This document shows, one piece after another, positions 16,960-29,839 of a stretch of 64,000 nt of DNA. The DNA lies in assembly GCF_021491355.1 (NCBI RefSeq), contig NZ_JAKENF010000004.1:1-64000 (forward strand). Direction: 5' to 3'. The position numbers and the translations under genes were made by a program. How positions within the stretch are numbered: the first letter of the stretch is position 1; each line of letters starts with the position of its first letter. The DNA is from Alitabrizicola rongguiensis. Its GTDB lineage: Bacteria; Pseudomonadota; Alphaproteobacteria; Rhodobacterales; Rhodobacteraceae. The notes beneath the pieces were generated by a model. That model saw only the letters and a list, made by a program, of their open reading frames with translations, ran no database searches and was not told the origin of the DNA.

Positions 16960-17429
16960 CGTGGGGTCTCCTCAAGATCGAACCCAGAGGACAGGAGAAT
17001 GTCGTTCAGCGTCCCGATCCTGGCCTGCTCCTCCTGATAGCTTGGAAACCGCTTCAGGGTCGAGTTCGGTATCCTCCTTGGGCGAAGCCGCTTCCCGGCA
17101 GTGTCGTACCTCTCATCGCGGACAGTGACGGGTGGAGTCTTGCCATATTCGCGACGGAAGTTCCTTTTTATCGTCTCAGGCACAATGCCATAGCTGGCCG
17201 CTAACTTGATCAGATCGGTGGTGGGACGAAACCTTCGCGCTTTTGCGTAGAAGCTGATGTCTAAGGTCTCTCCTTCAAACGTCTCTTTGACCTGAATCGA
17301 GCCCGTGACCTCAATCAGCCCCATAGCTCGCCACCAGGGCACGAGCTTATCGAAGGAAACAGAGCTCACCAGAGTGTCACCCAACGCAGTTCGCTCGCTG
17401 GGACGGTAGCAGAAGCCCTGTGATTGCAT
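16960..17429 (-). pseudogene. Hypothetical DNA-binding protein truncated by IS6 copy 2
   Basis: A reading frame starting at 17429 encodes about 157 native residues and then runs into the IS end, picking up about 15 IS-encoded residues before a stop at 16914. The native part contains a winged-helix-like segment (FDKLVPWWRAMGLIEV), ATR-like RRFRPTTDLIKLAASYGI and VPETIKRNFR, and the arginine-rich link RLRPRRIPN. It recalls replication-associated hypothetical proteins on Rhodobacteraceae plasmids, but I cannot name the family. The C-terminal half is lost. Confidence 0.55.
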
Positions 17430-17484
17430 ATTCAGGGAATGGTGCAGAAGGTCCGCAGCAAAGGCGGCTAGGGAGGTCGCTACC

Positions 17485-17515
17485 CCGTCTCAAGGCCAAT
17501 TGCTCTGACAGGACC
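17485..17515. repeat. Solitary second copy of the IS6 right end
   Basis: CTCAAGGCCAATTGCTCTGACA here closely matches CTCAAGGAATTTGCTCTGACA at the right end of copy 2 (16935-16955), in the same orientation and about 550 bp away. No transposase sequence adjoins it. It is probably the scar of an earlier element or a by-product of the rearrangement that removed the EamA and hypothetical gene halves. Confidence 0.55.
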
Positions 17516-17606
17516 GGCCGGACACATGACCGCACCCCCGCAAGATCAACAGACGCTCAAATCAATCCTTGCACCAACGGAGCCGTCCACACATGACAGT
17601 ACCGGC

Positions 17607-18497
17607 TCAGTCACTTCCAAGACCAGAGGTTCGCACGGGAACCGAATTTGCAAAGCTGCCGGCGATGTATTCTTCGAGCCTCTGCAGTGCTTCGGAATTG
17701 CTTCCCGGTGCCCGGTGCAACCGTAGTTCCAGTTCGCCCAAATTGGGCAAGCCGTCCCGTTCGGAGAAGATCTTGCTGTCGGGTGGGATCGCGCTGCCCG
17801 CCATGACGGTTATGCCGATACCGGCCCGTACAGCCGCGGAAATGCCGTTATAGCTGGAGCTAAGATAGACGATCCGGCATGCCCGTTGAGCCTGGTTAAG
17901 GCTTTGCAGGATGCGGTTTCGATAGATGCAGGGCGGGGGGGCCAGGACTAGCGGCAGGGGCGTCTGCAGATGGCTTGCATGATCCATGCTTCCCACCCAG
18001 ACGAGCGGCTCTGTGTAGACGAGGCGACCGCCAGCAGAAACCGAATCCTCGTGAAGTGCGATGACCAGATCAAACTCGCCAGCCTGCTGGCGGCGCAGCA
18101 GATTCTTGCTGAGGTCACTTGTCACCTCAAGCATGACGTTCGGATGTGCCTGTGCGAACTTGCCCAGGAACTCCGGCAGGAGCGAGGCCGTGTATTCGTG
18201 CGGTGCCCCCAAACGCACCCGGCCCGTGACCGAAGGCTGTCGCAGGTTGGACAGAAGTTCGTCGTTGAGGGCAAGAATGCGCCGAGCAAACTGAGCAACG
18301 GTCCTGCCGTCTGCAGTCAGTTGCAACTTGTGGGCATCCCTTTGAAAAAGCGTCGCATCTGCGATTTCTTCTAGCCGCTTAATTTGAAGACTGATGGCCG
18401 AGGGGGTGCGGCCGACAAGCTCGCCGGCGCGAGTGAAGCTGCCGCTGTCGATGGCCTTGATAAAGGTGCGCAGCAGCTCCATCGGGACGTTTTGCAT
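17607..18497 (-). CDS. LysR-family transcriptional regulator
   Basis: A 296-residue LysR protein: winged helix MELLRTFIKAIDSGSFTRAG with TPSAISLQIKRLEE, then an effector domain (GRVRLGAPHEYTASLLPEFL). It belongs to the subgroup often found beside transporters, as does the regulator at 33674. The start at 18497 (MQNVPMELL) has AGGT upstream and a near-consensus promoter; an upstream TTG frame adds nine residues. It is transcribed divergently from cycA across a 304-bp gap, so it probably controls cycA and perhaps the glycine operon that follows. The inducer may be glycine or serine, by context only. Confidence 0.85.
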   Translation of the reverse strand: MQNVPMELLRTFIKAIDSGSFTRAGELVGRTPSAISLQIKRLEEIADATLFQRDAHKLQLTADGRTVAQFARRILALNDELLSNLRQPSVTGRVRLGAPHEYTASLLPEFLGKFAQAHPNVMLEVTSDLSKNLLRRQQAGEFDLVIALHEDSVSAGGRLVYTEPLVWVGSMDHASHLQTPLPLVLAPPPCIYRNRILQSLNQAQRACRIVYLSSSYNGISAAVRAGIGITVMAGSAIPPDSKIFSERDGLPNLGELELRLHRAPGSNSEALQRLEEYIAGSFANSVPVRTSGLGSD

Positions 18498-18530
18498 GGC
18501 AGACCTAGTGTTAGCCAAACTCAATCTACG

Positions 18531-18559
18531 ATTAGAAAGATGAAATTCTCAAAAGTCAA
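18531..18559 (-). promoter_or_regulatory. Sigma-70-type promoter of the lysR gene
   Basis: On the minus strand, TTGACT (18559-18554) and TCTAAT (18536-18531) are separated by exactly 17 bp, each one mismatch from the -35 and -10 consensus. Transcription would start near 18524, about 27 bases before the lysR start codon. Its location in the shared divergent region suits autorepression by LysR. Confidence 0.6.
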
Positions 18560-18801
18560 TAAAGGTCTATAGAGCGTGTGTCCGCCCCAATCTTGCGACT
18601 CAGGCTCTCATTCGACCGATGGTTCCGGCCCCATGACGCCGAACTGCACGTCCCATGACAACCACCGCAAGCGGCAAGCGGATCGTCGAGGAGGACGGCC
18701 ACAAACCCAACATACACCTTGGTGCGAGCCCTGTGTGGTTCGGCAAGCATTTGCATGTCGGGGACAGGGGAAATTTGGATTGAAGAGGAGAAGGTCTGAA
18801 G

Positions 18802-20277
18802 ATGACGACAACAAGTAAGACGCGGAATCCCGCCCCGCCCACTGCAGATAGCACCCATCTTGAGCGCAATCTGACCAACCGTCACATCCAGCTGATATCG
18901 ATCGGCGGTGCCATCGGAACCGGTTTGTTCATGGGGTCGGGCAAGACCATTTCGCTTGCCGGTCCGTCGGTGATCTTTGTCTATGCCATCATCGGGTTCT
19001 TCCTGTATTTCATGATGCGCGCGATGGGCGAGATCCTTCTTTCGAACCTGCACTACAAGTCCTTTGCTGATTTCGCAGCCGACCTTATCGGACCCTGGGC
19101 CGGATTCATGGTTGGCTGGACCTATTGGTTGTGCTGGATCGTGACCGGGGTCGCCGACATCGTGGCGATCACGGGATACATCTCGTTCTGGTGGCCCGCC
19201 CTTGCCCTGTGGATCCCGGCATTGCTGACCATCGGGCTTTTGCTCGTGTTGAACTTGCCTTCCGTGAAGTCCTTCGGCGAACTGGAGTTCTGGTTCGCGA
19301 TCATCAAGATCATCGCCATCGCGGCACTCATCGTGACCGGCCTGGTGATGGTAGTGCGCGGCTTCGTGGCGCCGAACGGTTCGGTCGCGGCCGTGTCGAA
19401 CCTCTGGAATGATGGCGGCATGTTCCCGACGGGCTTCATGGGCTTCGTTGCCGGCTTCCAGATCGCGGTGTTCGCCTTTGTCGGCATCGAACTTGTGGGC
19501 ACCACCGCCGCCGAGGCGCGCGATCCCGAGACGACGCTGCCCCGTGCCATCCGCGCCATTCCGATCCGCGTAATGCTGTTCTACGTCGGTGCCCTGATCG
19601 CCATCATGATGGTGACGCCCTGGCGCGAAATGGTCGCTGGACAAAGCCCCTTTGTCGCAATGTTCTCGCTGGCGGGGCTGGGGGTTGCGGCTTCGGTCGT
19701 GAACTTCGTCGTGCTCACGTCGGCCACGTCTTCGGCAAACTCCGGCATCTACTCCACCTCGCGCATGGTCTTCGGTCTGGCGCAGGAAGGCGATGCCCCG
19801 GCGGCCTTTGCCAAGCTGAGCAAGCGGCATGTGCCGGTGAACGCGCTTCTGTTTTCCTGCATGTTCCTGCTGTCGTCGCTGGTCCTGCTCTTCTCCGGCG
19901 AATCCGTTCTAGCGGCCTTTACTCTGGTGACGACGATCTCGGCGCTGCTCTTCATGTTCGTCTGGGCGATGATCCTGTTCAGCTACATGGCCTATCGCAA
20001 GAACCGGCCTGAACTGCATGCGGCATCGAAATTCAAGATGCCAGGTGGTGTGCCGATGTGCTGGGCCGTGCTCGCCTTCTTCGGTTTCCTACTTTGGGCG
20101 CTGACCCAGCGGCCTGACACCCTGGAAGCCCTGATGGTCACGCCCGTATGGTTCGTGGCGCTTGGGATTGCATGGATGACCATCCGCAAGCAACCGCGAC
20201 ACATCAAGCAGTACAATGCCTTCCAGAGCGAACTCGCCGAAGATGCGACCGTCATCGCGGCAAGAACTGGCGGCTGA
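18802..20277 (+). CDS. cycA: D-serine/D-alanine/glycine:H+ symporter (CycA-like amino acid permease)
   Basis: The 491-residue inner-membrane permease of the APC superfamily, with about 12 helices, is close to Escherichia coli CycA throughout. Shared segments include ERNLTNRHIQLISIGGAIGTGLFMGSGKTISLAGPS, here quoted in part as LTNRHIQLISIGGAIGTG, then GPWAGFMVGWTYWLCW, FAFVGIELVGTTAAE and SANSGIYSTSRMVFGLAQEG. CycA takes up glycine, D-serine and D-alanine with protons. AGGAG lies upstream of the ATG. It is the first plus-strand gene before glyA and the glycine cleavage genes, so importing glycine for breakdown is the obvious role. No glycine riboswitch is apparent in the 304-bp leader. Confidence 0.88.
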   Translation: MTTTSKTRNPAPPTADSTHLERNLTNRHIQLISIGGAIGTGLFMGSGKTISLAGPSVIFVYAIIGFFLYFMMRAMGEILLSNLHYKSFADFAADLIGPWAGFMVGWTYWLCWIVTGVADIVAITGYISFWWPALALWIPALLTIGLLLVLNLPSVKSFGELEFWFAIIKIIAIAALIVTGLVMVVRGFVAPNGSVAAVSNLWNDGGMFPTGFMGFVAGFQIAVFAFVGIELVGTTAAEARDPETTLPRAIRAIPIRVMLFYVGALIAIMMVTPWREMVAGQSPFVAMFSLAGLGVAASVVNFVVLTSATSSANSGIYSTSRMVFGLAQEGDAPAAFAKLSKRHVPVNALLFSCMFLLSSLVLLFSGESVLAAFTLVTTISALLFMFVWAMILFSYMAYRKNRPELHAASKFKMPGGVPMCWAVLAFFGFLLWALTQRPDTLEALMVTPVWFVALGIAWMTIRKQPRHIKQYNAFQSELAEDATVIAARTGG

Positions 20278-20292
20278 CCAATAGCAAGCCCT

Positions 20293-20317
20293 GTGGGACG
20301 CGGGCTTCGCGACCCAC
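20293..20317 (+). terminator. Hairpin between cycA and glyA
   Basis: GTGGGACGCG and CGCGACCCAC form a ten-base stem with one A-A mismatch and a five-base loop. The nearest T run (TTTTT) begins 17 bases later, so it is a weak terminator at best. It may attenuate read-through from cycA into the glyA operon or protect the cycA mRNA end. Confidence 0.4.
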
Positions 20318-20353
20318 GTTTGATGCTGATTGCTTTTTGAACAGGACCCCCCC

Positions 20354-21628
20354 ATGCGCGACGCACAAGACGATATTGCCACGTTCGACCCCACCCTCTG
20401 GGCTGCTCTTGAAGCCGAGCGGGCGCGGCAGGAAACCCAGATCGAGCTGATCGCCTCGGAAAACCACGCCAGCCTGCGCGTGATGCAGGCGCAGGGCTCT
20501 GTCCTGACCAACAAATATGCCGAAGGCTATCCCGGCAAACGCTATTACGGCGGCTGCGTGCATGTCGATGTGGTCGAACAACTGGCCATCGACCGGCTCA
20601 AGGCGCTGTTCGGCGCGGAATACGCCAACGTGCAGCCCCATTCCGGCGCACAAGCGAACGGCGCGGTCAAGCTGGCGCTTCTGAGCCCCGGTGACACCAT
20701 TCTGGGCATGTCGCTGGACGCTGGCGGCCACCTGACCCATGGCGCCAAGCCTGCGATGTCGGGCAAGTGGTTCCGCGCGGTGGCCTACGGCCTCGGCGCC
20801 GACGGCAGGATCGACTATGACCGGGTCGAGGAACTTGCCCTGGCCGAGAAACCCAAGCTGATCATCGCCGGTGCGTCGGCCTATTCGCGGGTCATCGATT
20901 TTGCCCGCTTCCGCGCGATTGCGGACAAGGTGGGTGCCTGGCTTCTGGTGGACATGGCCCATATCGCCGGGCTGGTGGCAACCGGTCACCACCCCAGCCC
21001 GATGCCGCATGCACATATCGTCACCTCGACCACGCACAAGACGCTGCGCGGTCCACGAGGCGGCATCATCCTGACCAATGACGAAGCTTTGGCGAAGAAG
21101 ATCAACTCGGCCGTCTTCCCCGGATTGCAGGGCGGTCCGCTGATGCATGTCATCGCGGCCAAGGCCGTTGCCTTCCAGGAAGCGTTGCAACCGTCGTTCA
21201 AGGACTACATCGGCAATGTCGTCGCATCTTCTGCGACGCTGGCCGAGGTGCTGGTCAAGCGCGGCGCGGCCATCGTCTCGGGCGGCACCGACAACCACCT
21301 GATGCTGGTCGACCTGCGCCCCTTGGGCGTGAAGGGCAATGCCGCTGCCGAAGCGCTGGAGCGGGCCAATATCACCTGCAACAAGAACGGTGTTCCAAAC
21401 GATCCGGAAAAGCCGACCGTCACCTCCGGCATCCGGCTGGGAACGGCGGCGGGTTGCAGCCGGGGCTTCAGTGTGGCCGAGTTCCGCGAAATCGGCGGGC
21501 TGATCGGAGATGTGCTGGACGCGCTGCGCCACAACCCCGAGGGCGACGCGGCTGTCGAGGCCGCGGTCCGCGCCAAGGTGCAGGACCTGTGCCGTCGCTT
21601 CCCGATCTATGGGGCCGACCATGCGTGA
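20354..21628 (+). CDS. glyA: Serine hydroxymethyltransferase
   Basis: A 424-residue PLP enzyme interconverting glycine plus 5,10-methylene-THF with serine plus THF. It shows [35 protein letters not shown], the substrate/PLP region [13 protein letters not shown] and the Schiff-base lysine in [13 protein letters not shown] (Lys229). The start at 20354 is preceded by AGGA seven bases away; the frame is open eight codons further but without a ribosome-binding site. Its stop overlaps the lpdA start by eight bases. In this operon it most likely runs in the serine-forming direction, consuming the methylene-THF made by the glycine cleavage system and by DMGDH-type enzymes. A housekeeping glyA is expected elsewhere. 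Confidence 0.95.
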   Translation: MRDAQDDIATFDPTLWAALEAERARQETQIELIASENHASLRVMQAQGSVLTNKYAEGYPGKRYYGGCVHVDVVEQLAIDRLKALFGAEYANVQPHSGAQANGAVKLALLSPGDTILGMSLDAGGHLTHGAKPAMSGKWFRAVAYGLGADGRIDYDRVEELALAEKPKLIIAGASAYSRVIDFARFRAIADKVGAWLLVDMAHIAGLVATGHHPSPMPHAHIVTSTTHKTLRGPRGGIILTNDEALAKKINSAVFPGLQGGPLMHVIAAKAVAFQEALQPSFKDYIGNVVASSATLAEVLVKRGAAIVSGGTDNHLMLVDLRPLGVKGNAAAEALERANITCNKNGVPNDPEKPTVTSGIRLGTAAGCSRGFSVAEFREIGGLIGDVLDALRHNPEGDAAVEAAVRAKVQDLCRRFPIYGADHA

Positions 21629-23009
21629 GTTCGATCTTGTCGTGATCGGCGCGGGCCCCGGCGGCTATGTCGCCGCCATCCGCGCCGCACAACTGGGCCT
21701 GACGGTGGCCTGCGTCGAGGAACGTGACACGCTGGGCGGCACTTGCCTGAACGTCGGTTGCATCCCGTCGAAGGCGCTTCTGTCCTCCTCCGAACATTGG
21801 GCCGAGCTGAAGCACCTGTCGGCGCACGGGATCACGTCTGGGGAAGCCTCGTTTGACCTGTCAGCTATGATGGCGCGCAAGGACAAGGTGGTGGGCGACC
21901 TGACCAAGGGCATCGCGCATCTGTTCAAAAAGAACGACGTTGAATGGCTGAACGGGCGCGGCAGCATTCCGGCCCTGGGCCGGGTGCTGGTAGGCGAGGA
22001 AACCGTCGCCGCCAAGGCCATCCTGATCGCCACCGGGTCGGACCCGGCCGGGTTGCCGAGGGTGACGGTGGATGAAAGCGTGGTGCTGTCCTCGACCGGC
22101 GCGCTGGCGCTGCCGAAGGTGCCCGAGCATCTGGTGGTGATCGGCGCCGGCGTGATCGGGCTGGAGCTGGGCCAGGTCTGGGCGCGGCTGGGGGCCAAGG
22201 TGACGGTGGTGGAATACCTTGACCGCATCCTGCCCGGGGCGGACGGCGAGATTGCCAAGACCGCACAACGCCTGCTGCAGCGTCAGGGGCTGGCGTTCCA
22301 GCTGGGCCGCAAGGTGATGTCTGTCACCCAAGCCAATGGCAAGGCCAGCATCACGCTGGAACGCCGCGACAAGGGCACTGAAGAAACGCTCGAGGCAGAT
22401 GCCGTACTGGTCGCCATCGGCCGCCGCCCGCGCACTGCCGGGCTTGGGCTTGAGGCGTTGGGTATCACGCTGGATGCGCGCGGCTTCATCCCGGTGGACG
22501 GGCAGTTCCGCACCGCCGTGCCGGGCATTCTGGCCATCGGCGATGTGGTTCCTGGCCCGATGCTGGCCCACAAGGCTGAGGAAGACGGCATTGCGGCGGT
22601 CGAGGCGCTGGCAGGGCACGCGCATGGCGCCGCGGACTATTCCCTGGTCCCCGGCGTTGTCTACACTGCGCCCGAGATCGCCAGCCTTGGCGCCACCGAA
22701 GAAGCGCTGCAGCAGGCCGGTCGCGCCCATGTTGTCGGCAAGTTCCAGTTCATCGCCAACGGCCGAGCCCGCGCGATGGGGGCGACCGATGGCCTCGTCA
22801 AGGTGCTGGGCTGTGCAGACACGGGTCGCATCCTTGGCGCGCATATCCTGGGCCGCAACGCGGGCGAACTGATCCAGGAACTGGTGCTGGCCATGTCCAC
22901 CGGGGCCACACTGGCGCAGATCGCCGCCACGTCGCACGCCCATCCGGGTATGGGTGAGGCGGTCAAGGAAGCCTGTCTTGCCGCGCTTGGCAAACCGCTG
23001 CACGCCTGA
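21621..23009 (+). CDS. lpdA: Dihydrolipoamide dehydrogenase (L-protein)
   Basis: The 462-residue FAD disulfide oxidoreductase has an N-terminal FAD site [10 protein letters not shown], the redox pair in [13 protein letters not shown] (Cys42, Cys47), an NAD site [10 protein letters not shown], and a C-terminal HAHPGMGE containing the active-site histidine-glutamate. It reoxidises dihydrolipoyl-GcvH with NAD+. The ATG at 21621 overlaps the end of glyA (8 bp) and is internal to a longer open frame that has no support. Its placement among the gcv genes indicates a copy dedicated to glycine cleavage rather than to the pyruvate or 2-oxoglutarate dehydrogenase complexes. Confidence 0.95.
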   Translation: MREFDLVVIGAGPGGYVAAIRAAQLGLTVACVEERDTLGGTCLNVGCIPSKALLSSSEHWAELKHLSAHGITSGEASFDLSAMMARKDKVVGDLTKGIAHLFKKNDVEWLNGRGSIPALGRVLVGEETVAAKAILIATGSDPAGLPRVTVDESVVLSSTGALALPKVPEHLVVIGAGVIGLELGQVWARLGAKVTVVEYLDRILPGADGEIAKTAQRLLQRQGLAFQLGRKVMSVTQANGKASITLERRDKGTEETLEADAVLVAIGRRPRTAGLGLEALGITLDARGFIPVDGQFRTAVPGILAIGDVVPGPMLAHKAEEDGIAAVEALAGHAHGAADYSLVPGVVYTAPEIASLGATEEALQQAGRAHVVGKFQFIANGRARAMGATDGLVKVLGCADTGRILGAHILGRNAGELIQELVLAMSTGATLAQIAATSHAHPGMGEAVKEACLAALGKPLHA

Positions 23010-23020
23010 GGGGGGATGCG

Positions 23021-23980
23021 ATGAAGGACTTTGTCGAAAAGCCGCGCCACCCGGAAAAGACCCGCCGTGCGGTGTCCGAAACCCCGCGTAAGCCCGACTG
23101 GATCCGGGTGTCGCGGGCGGAAAGCCCGGAATACGGCCAGACTCGTCGCATCCTGAAGGATAACGCGCTGTCCACCGTCTGCGAGGAAGCCGCCTGCCCG
23201 AACCGCGGCGAATGCTGGTCGCAGCGCCATGCCACAATGATGATCATGGGCGAAACCTGCACGCGCGGCTGTTCGTTCTGCAACGTTGCCACCGGCCGCC
23301 CCGATGCACTGGACGCCTTCGAGCCGGGCCGGGTGGCTCAGGCCGTCGCCAAGCTGGGCCTGCGCCATGTAGTCATCACCAGCGTGGACCGCGATGATCT
23401 GGAGGATGGTGGTGCCGCACATTTCGCCCAGACCATCCGCGCCGTTCGCCATCAGAACCCCGACACCACCATCGAAGTGCTGGTGCCCGATTTCCTGCAC
23501 AAGGGCCCGGCTTGGAAGATCGTGGTCGATGCGGCACCCGACGTGTTCAACCACAATCTGGAATGCGTGCCGCGGCTTTACCCCTCGGTCCGGCCCGGCG
23601 CGCGCTATTACCAGTCGCTGCGGCTTCTGGACGACGCCAAGCGCAGCAACCCCGCGATCTTCACCAAATCCGGCCTGATGGTCGGGCTTGGCGAAACCTT
23701 CGAGGAACTGCGCCAGGTGATGGACGACATGCGCGCTGCGGGTGTCGATTTCATCACCGTGGGCCAGTACCTGCAGCCCACCGCACGGCACCACAAACTG
23801 GATCGCTTCGTGCCCCCGGACGAGTTTCGCCGGATCGAGAACATGGCCCGGTCCAAGGGCTTCCTTGCCGTCTCTGCCACTCCGATGACCCGGTCGTCTT
23901 TCCATGCCGGGGATGACTTCGCGCTCCTGAAAGCCGCCCGCAACGCCATGACCTCCGCCAAGGAAACACAGAATGGATGA
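23021..23980 (+). CDS. lipA: Lipoyl synthase
   Basis: A 319-residue radical-SAM enzyme that inserts two sulfurs into protein-bound octanoyl groups. Both iron-sulfur motifs are present: the auxiliary-cluster set [12 protein letters not shown] (Cys54, Cys59, Cys65) and the radical-SAM set CTRGCSFC (Cys80, Cys84, Cys87). The C-terminal SSFHAGDD serine ligand region is also present. It starts 11 bp after lpdA and overlaps gcvT by eight bases. A lipA inside a glycine cleavage operon is unusual; it would lipoylate GcvH in step with its synthesis. No lipB or lplA accompanies it, so the octanoyl transfer must come from elsewhere. Confidence 0.95.
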   Translation: MKDFVEKPRHPEKTRRAVSETPRKPDWIRVSRAESPEYGQTRRILKDNALSTVCEEAACPNRGECWSQRHATMMIMGETCTRGCSFCNVATGRPDALDAFEPGRVAQAVAKLGLRHVVITSVDRDDLEDGGAAHFAQTIRAVRHQNPDTTIEVLVPDFLHKGPAWKIVVDAAPDVFNHNLECVPRLYPSVRPGARYYQSLRLLDDAKRSNPAIFTKSGLMVGLGETFEELRQVMDDMRAAGVDFITVGQYLQPTARHHKLDRFVPPDEFRRIENMARSKGFLAVSATPMTRSSFHAGDDFALLKAARNAMTSAKETQNG

Positions 23981-25109
23981 TACCCTGACCTTGAAGAAAA
24001 CCCCGCTGACGGCCCTGAACATCGAACTCGGCGGCAAGATGGTGGGCTTTGCCGGCTATGAGATGCCGGTGCAATTCCCCGAAGGCGTGATGAAGGAACA
24101 CCTGCATACCCGCGCCAAGGCCGGGCTGTTCGATGTGTCCCACATGGGGCAGGTGATCCTGCGCCCGAAGTCCGGCAAGGTTGAAGAAGCAGCACTGGCG
24201 CTGGAGCGGCTGGTGCCGGTGGATATTCTGGGCCTGAAGCCCGGCCGCCAGCGCTATGCGCTATTCACCGACGCGCAGGGCGGCATCCTGGATGACCTGA
24301 TGGTGGCCAATCGCGGCGATCATCTGTTCGTGGTGGTCAACGCCGCCTGCAAGGAACAGGACGTGGCCCATATGCGCGCCAACCTGTCCGACCTCTGTGA
24401 CGTGATTGAACTGACCGACCGCGCGCTGGTCGCGCTGCAAGGTCCGGCGGCGGAAAGCGCGTTGGTGGCGCTGGCCCCCGAAGTGGCGGCGATGGCCTTC
24501 ATGGATGTGCGCAGCGTCTCAATCTTGGGCGTGGACTGCATCGTCTCGCGCTCGGGCTATTCGGGCGAGGATGGCTATGAGGTCTCGGTCCCCGAGGCCG
24601 AGGCGGTGGAGTTTGTCCGTAGCCTTCTGGCCAACCCCGATGTGCACCCGATCGGCTTGGGCGCGCGCGACAGCCTGCGGCTGGAAGCGGGCCTCTGCCT
24701 TTACGGCAATGACATCGACACCGGCACCACTCCGGTTGCCGCTGCGCTGGAATGGGCGGTGCAGAAGGTTCGCCGCACTGGCGGCGCCCGTGCCGGCGGC
24801 TTCCCCGGGGCAGAGGTGATCCTGCACGAATTCGAAAAGGGCGCCTCGCGGCGCCGCGTCGGCATCGCGCCGCAAGGCCGCGCCCCGATCCGTGGCGGCG
24901 ATCTCTATCTGGATCAGACCTCCACGGCACCTGTGGGCCGTATCACCTCGGGCGGCTTCGGCCCAACGGTGAACGCCCCCGTTGCGATGGGCTATGTCGC
25001 CGCCAGCCTTTCTGAAACCGGTACGCGCCTGTTCGTCGACCTGCGCGGCAAACGTGTGCCCGTCACCGTCTCTACCCTTCCCTTCATCACCCCAGGTTAC
25101 AAGCGCTGA
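23973..25109 (+). CDS. gcvT: Glycine cleavage system T protein (aminomethyltransferase)
   Basis: A 378-residue T-protein taking the aminomethyl group from lipoyl-GcvH, releasing ammonia and forming 5,10-methylene-THF. Diagnostic segments are [43 protein letters not shown] (folate site), [20 protein letters not shown] and [11 protein letters not shown]. The length is normal for the family. The start codon lies inside the lipA 3' end, so translation is coupled. It is homologous to the C-terminal domains of the two DMGDH-like proteins in this window. Confidence 0.95.
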   Translation: MDDTLTLKKTPLTALNIELGGKMVGFAGYEMPVQFPEGVMKEHLHTRAKAGLFDVSHMGQVILRPKSGKVEEAALALERLVPVDILGLKPGRQRYALFTDAQGGILDDLMVANRGDHLFVVVNAACKEQDVAHMRANLSDLCDVIELTDRALVALQGPAAESALVALAPEVAAMAFMDVRSVSILGVDCIVSRSGYSGEDGYEVSVPEAEAVEFVRSLLANPDVHPIGLGARDSLRLEAGLCLYGNDIDTGTTPVAAALEWAVQKVRRTGGARAGGFPGAEVILHEFEKGASRRRVGIAPQGRAPIRGGDLYLDQTSTAPVGRITSGGFGPTVNAPVAMGYVAASLSETGTRLFVDLRGKRVPVTVSTLPFITPGYKR

Positions 25110-25120
25110 GGAGCTGCATC

Positions 25121-25483
25121 ATGTTGAAATTCACCGAAGATCACGAATGGCTGAACATCGCCGATGGCATCGCCACGGTCGGCATCACCAATCACGCCGT
25201 CGAACAGCTGGGCGACCTGGTGTTCGTCGACCTGCCCGAAACCGGGGCCACTTTAGCCAAGAACGATGCTGCGGCAACGGTCGAGTCGGTCAAGGCCGCA
25301 TCGGACGTCTATTGCCCGTTGGATGGCGAGGTGGTCGAGGTCAACGAGGCGATCCGCAACGACCCGTCGATTGTGAATGCCGATCCGCAGGGCGCCGGCT
25401 GGTTCTTCAAACTGAAGCTGGCCCGTGTCGCCGATGCCGAAGGGCTGATGGACGAAGCGGCCTATCTGGCGCTTGTGGGCTAA
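25121..25483 (+). CDS. gcvH: Glycine cleavage system H protein
   Basis: A 120-residue lipoyl carrier. The lipoylation lysine is Lys58 in [15 protein letters not shown], flanked by the usual [11 protein letters not shown] strand. The protein shuttles the aminomethyl intermediate between GcvP, GcvT and lipoamide dehydrogenase. It starts 11 bp after gcvT with GAGGAG upstream and is followed by gcvP after ten bases. Confidence 0.95.
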   Translation: MLKFTEDHEWLNIADGIATVGITNHAVEQLGDLVFVDLPETGATLAKNDAAATVESVKAASDVYCPLDGEVVEVNEAIRNDPSIVNADPQGAGWFFKLKLARVADAEGLMDEAAYLALVG

Positions 25484-25493
25484 GGGGGAAACC

Positions 25494-28340
<2,847 letters not shown>

Positions 28341-28360
28341 TCCTCAGCTTAAGACAAGAC

Positions 28361-28384
28361 GGGGCGGCGCTTCGGTGCCGCCCC
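28361..28384 (+). terminator. Strong UUCG hairpin between gcvP and sdaA
   Basis: GGGGCGGC and GCCGCCCC pair fully, extended by GC/GU pairs around a TTCG tetraloop. Only ATT follows instead of a U tract, so it may be a weak terminator or an mRNA-stabilising element that sets the gcv:sdaA ratio. It lies 20 bp after gcvP and 22 bp before sdaA. Confidence 0.55.
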
Positions 28385-28406
28385 ATTGCAGACAGGAAAG
28401 CGCAGG

Positions 28407-29804
28407 ATGTTCCTTTCAACCTTCGATATCTTCAAGATCGGCATTGGCCCGTCCTCTTCGCACACGATGGGACCGATGGTGGCCGCCGCGCGGTTTCTGG
28501 ACGAGCTTCGCAGCGCCGCTCCGCCGGAAGGCACCCGGCTGCGCGCTAGCCTGCATGGCAGCCTCGCCTTCACCGGCAAGGGCCATGCCACCGACAGGGC
28601 GGTCATCCTGGGCCTGCTGGGTTTTCTGCCCGACACTATCGATCCCGACCGCGCCGAGGCACAGGAGGCCGCACTGCGCGCCGCCGGTACCATCGCGCTG
28701 CCCGGCCTGCCAGTGCTCGCGTTCCGCCCCGACGATGATCTGATCTTCGACTACGGTCCGCCCCTGCCGGGCCATGCCAACGGGCTGGTTCTGACCGCCC
28801 TGCGACCGGACGGCGAACCGCTGCTGTCGCGTACCTATTATTCCATCGGCGGCGGCTTTGTCCGCACCGCCGAAGAGCTTGCCGCCGACCGGGCGCAAGA
28901 CGGCACGGCACTGGCGGCGGGTCCGGCGACACCGGGCTATCCCTTCCCCTTCACATCGGCGGCCGAGATGCTGGCGATGGGCGCCGCCTCGGGCGAAAGC
29001 ATCGCCGCGATGAAGCGGGCGAATGAAACCGTGGCGCATGGCGCAAGCCTCGATGACCGGCTGGATGCCGTCTGGGCCGCGATGGACGGCTGCGTCGAAC
29101 GCGGCTTGCGGCAGGAAGGCATCCTGCCCGGCGGCCTGTCAGTGCGCCGCCGCGCCCGCGAGATTCATCGCCAGCTTCTGTCTGAAACCGGCGCGAACCG
29201 CAGCCAGCCGCATGTCGTGAACGACTGGATCGCCACGTATGCGATGGCCGTGAACGAAGAAAACGCAGCCGGTGGTCGGGTGGTGACATCGCCCACCAAC
29301 GGGGCCGCCGGTGTTGTGCCTGCCGTGGTCCGCTACTACCGCGATCACTGCCACGGCGCGACGCATGAGGGGATCCGCGACTTCCTGCTGGTTGCCGCTG
29401 CCATCGGCGGGTTGATCAAGCACAACGCCTCAATCTCGGGGGCCGAAGTGGGGTGCCAGGGCGAGGTCGGATCGGCGTCGGCCATGGCGGCGGCGGGGCT
29501 TTGCGCAGCACTTGGTGGCACCAACGACCAGATCGAGAACGCAGCCGAAATCGCCCTGGAGCACCATCTTGGCATGACCTGCGACCCGGCCAAGGGGCTG
29601 GTTCAGGTGCCCTGCATCGAACGTAACGGCCTGGGCGCAATCAAGGCGGTGTCGGCGGCCAGCCTTGCGCTGCGCGGCGACGGCCAGCATTTCATGCCGC
29701 TCGACAACTGCATCGAGACGATGCGGCAGACCGGCATCGACATGAACCTGAAGTACAAGGAAACCTCCACCGGCGGTTTGGCCGTCAACCTTCCAGAATG
29801 CTGA
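28407..29804 (+). CDS. sdaA: L-serine ammonia-lyase (iron-sulfur type)
   Basis: A 465-residue single-chain serine deaminase producing pyruvate and ammonia. The N-terminus [23 protein letters not shown] is diagnostic (quoted here as [15 protein letters not shown]). The three cluster cysteines are in EVGCQGEVG (Cys350), MTCDPAKG (Cys392) and VPCIERN (Cys403), ligating an oxygen-labile [4Fe-4S] cluster. [15 protein letters not shown] is also typical. The start at 28407 is preferred over seven codons upstream because of AGGA and homology. Being last in the glycine block, it closes the route glycine to serine to pyruvate. Confidence 0.94.
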   Translation: MFLSTFDIFKIGIGPSSSHTMGPMVAAARFLDELRSAAPPEGTRLRASLHGSLAFTGKGHATDRAVILGLLGFLPDTIDPDRAEAQEAALRAAGTIALPGLPVLAFRPDDDLIFDYGPPLPGHANGLVLTALRPDGEPLLSRTYYSIGGGFVRTAEELAADRAQDGTALAAGPATPGYPFPFTSAAEMLAMGAASGESIAAMKRANETVAHGASLDDRLDAVWAAMDGCVERGLRQEGILPGGLSVRRRAREIHRQLLSETGANRSQPHVVNDWIATYAMAVNEENAAGGRVVTSPTNGAAGVVPAVVRYYRDHCHGATHEGIRDFLLVAAAIGGLIKHNASISGAEVGCQGEVGSASAMAAAGLCAALGGTNDQIENAAEIALEHHLGMTCDPAKGLVQVPCIERNGLGAIKAVSAASLALRGDGQHFMPLDNCIETMRQTGIDMNLKYKETSTGGLAVNLPEC

Positions 29805-29839
29805 GCATGCCACGTTCCGCCGCTCATCGGGCTTGACAC

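Noticed and set aside
18498-18801. Possible glycine riboswitch upstream of cycA and the glycine operon
   Set aside because: I looked for the conserved aptamer cores of the glycine riboswitch here and at 20278-20353 and found none; regulation by LysR is more likely.
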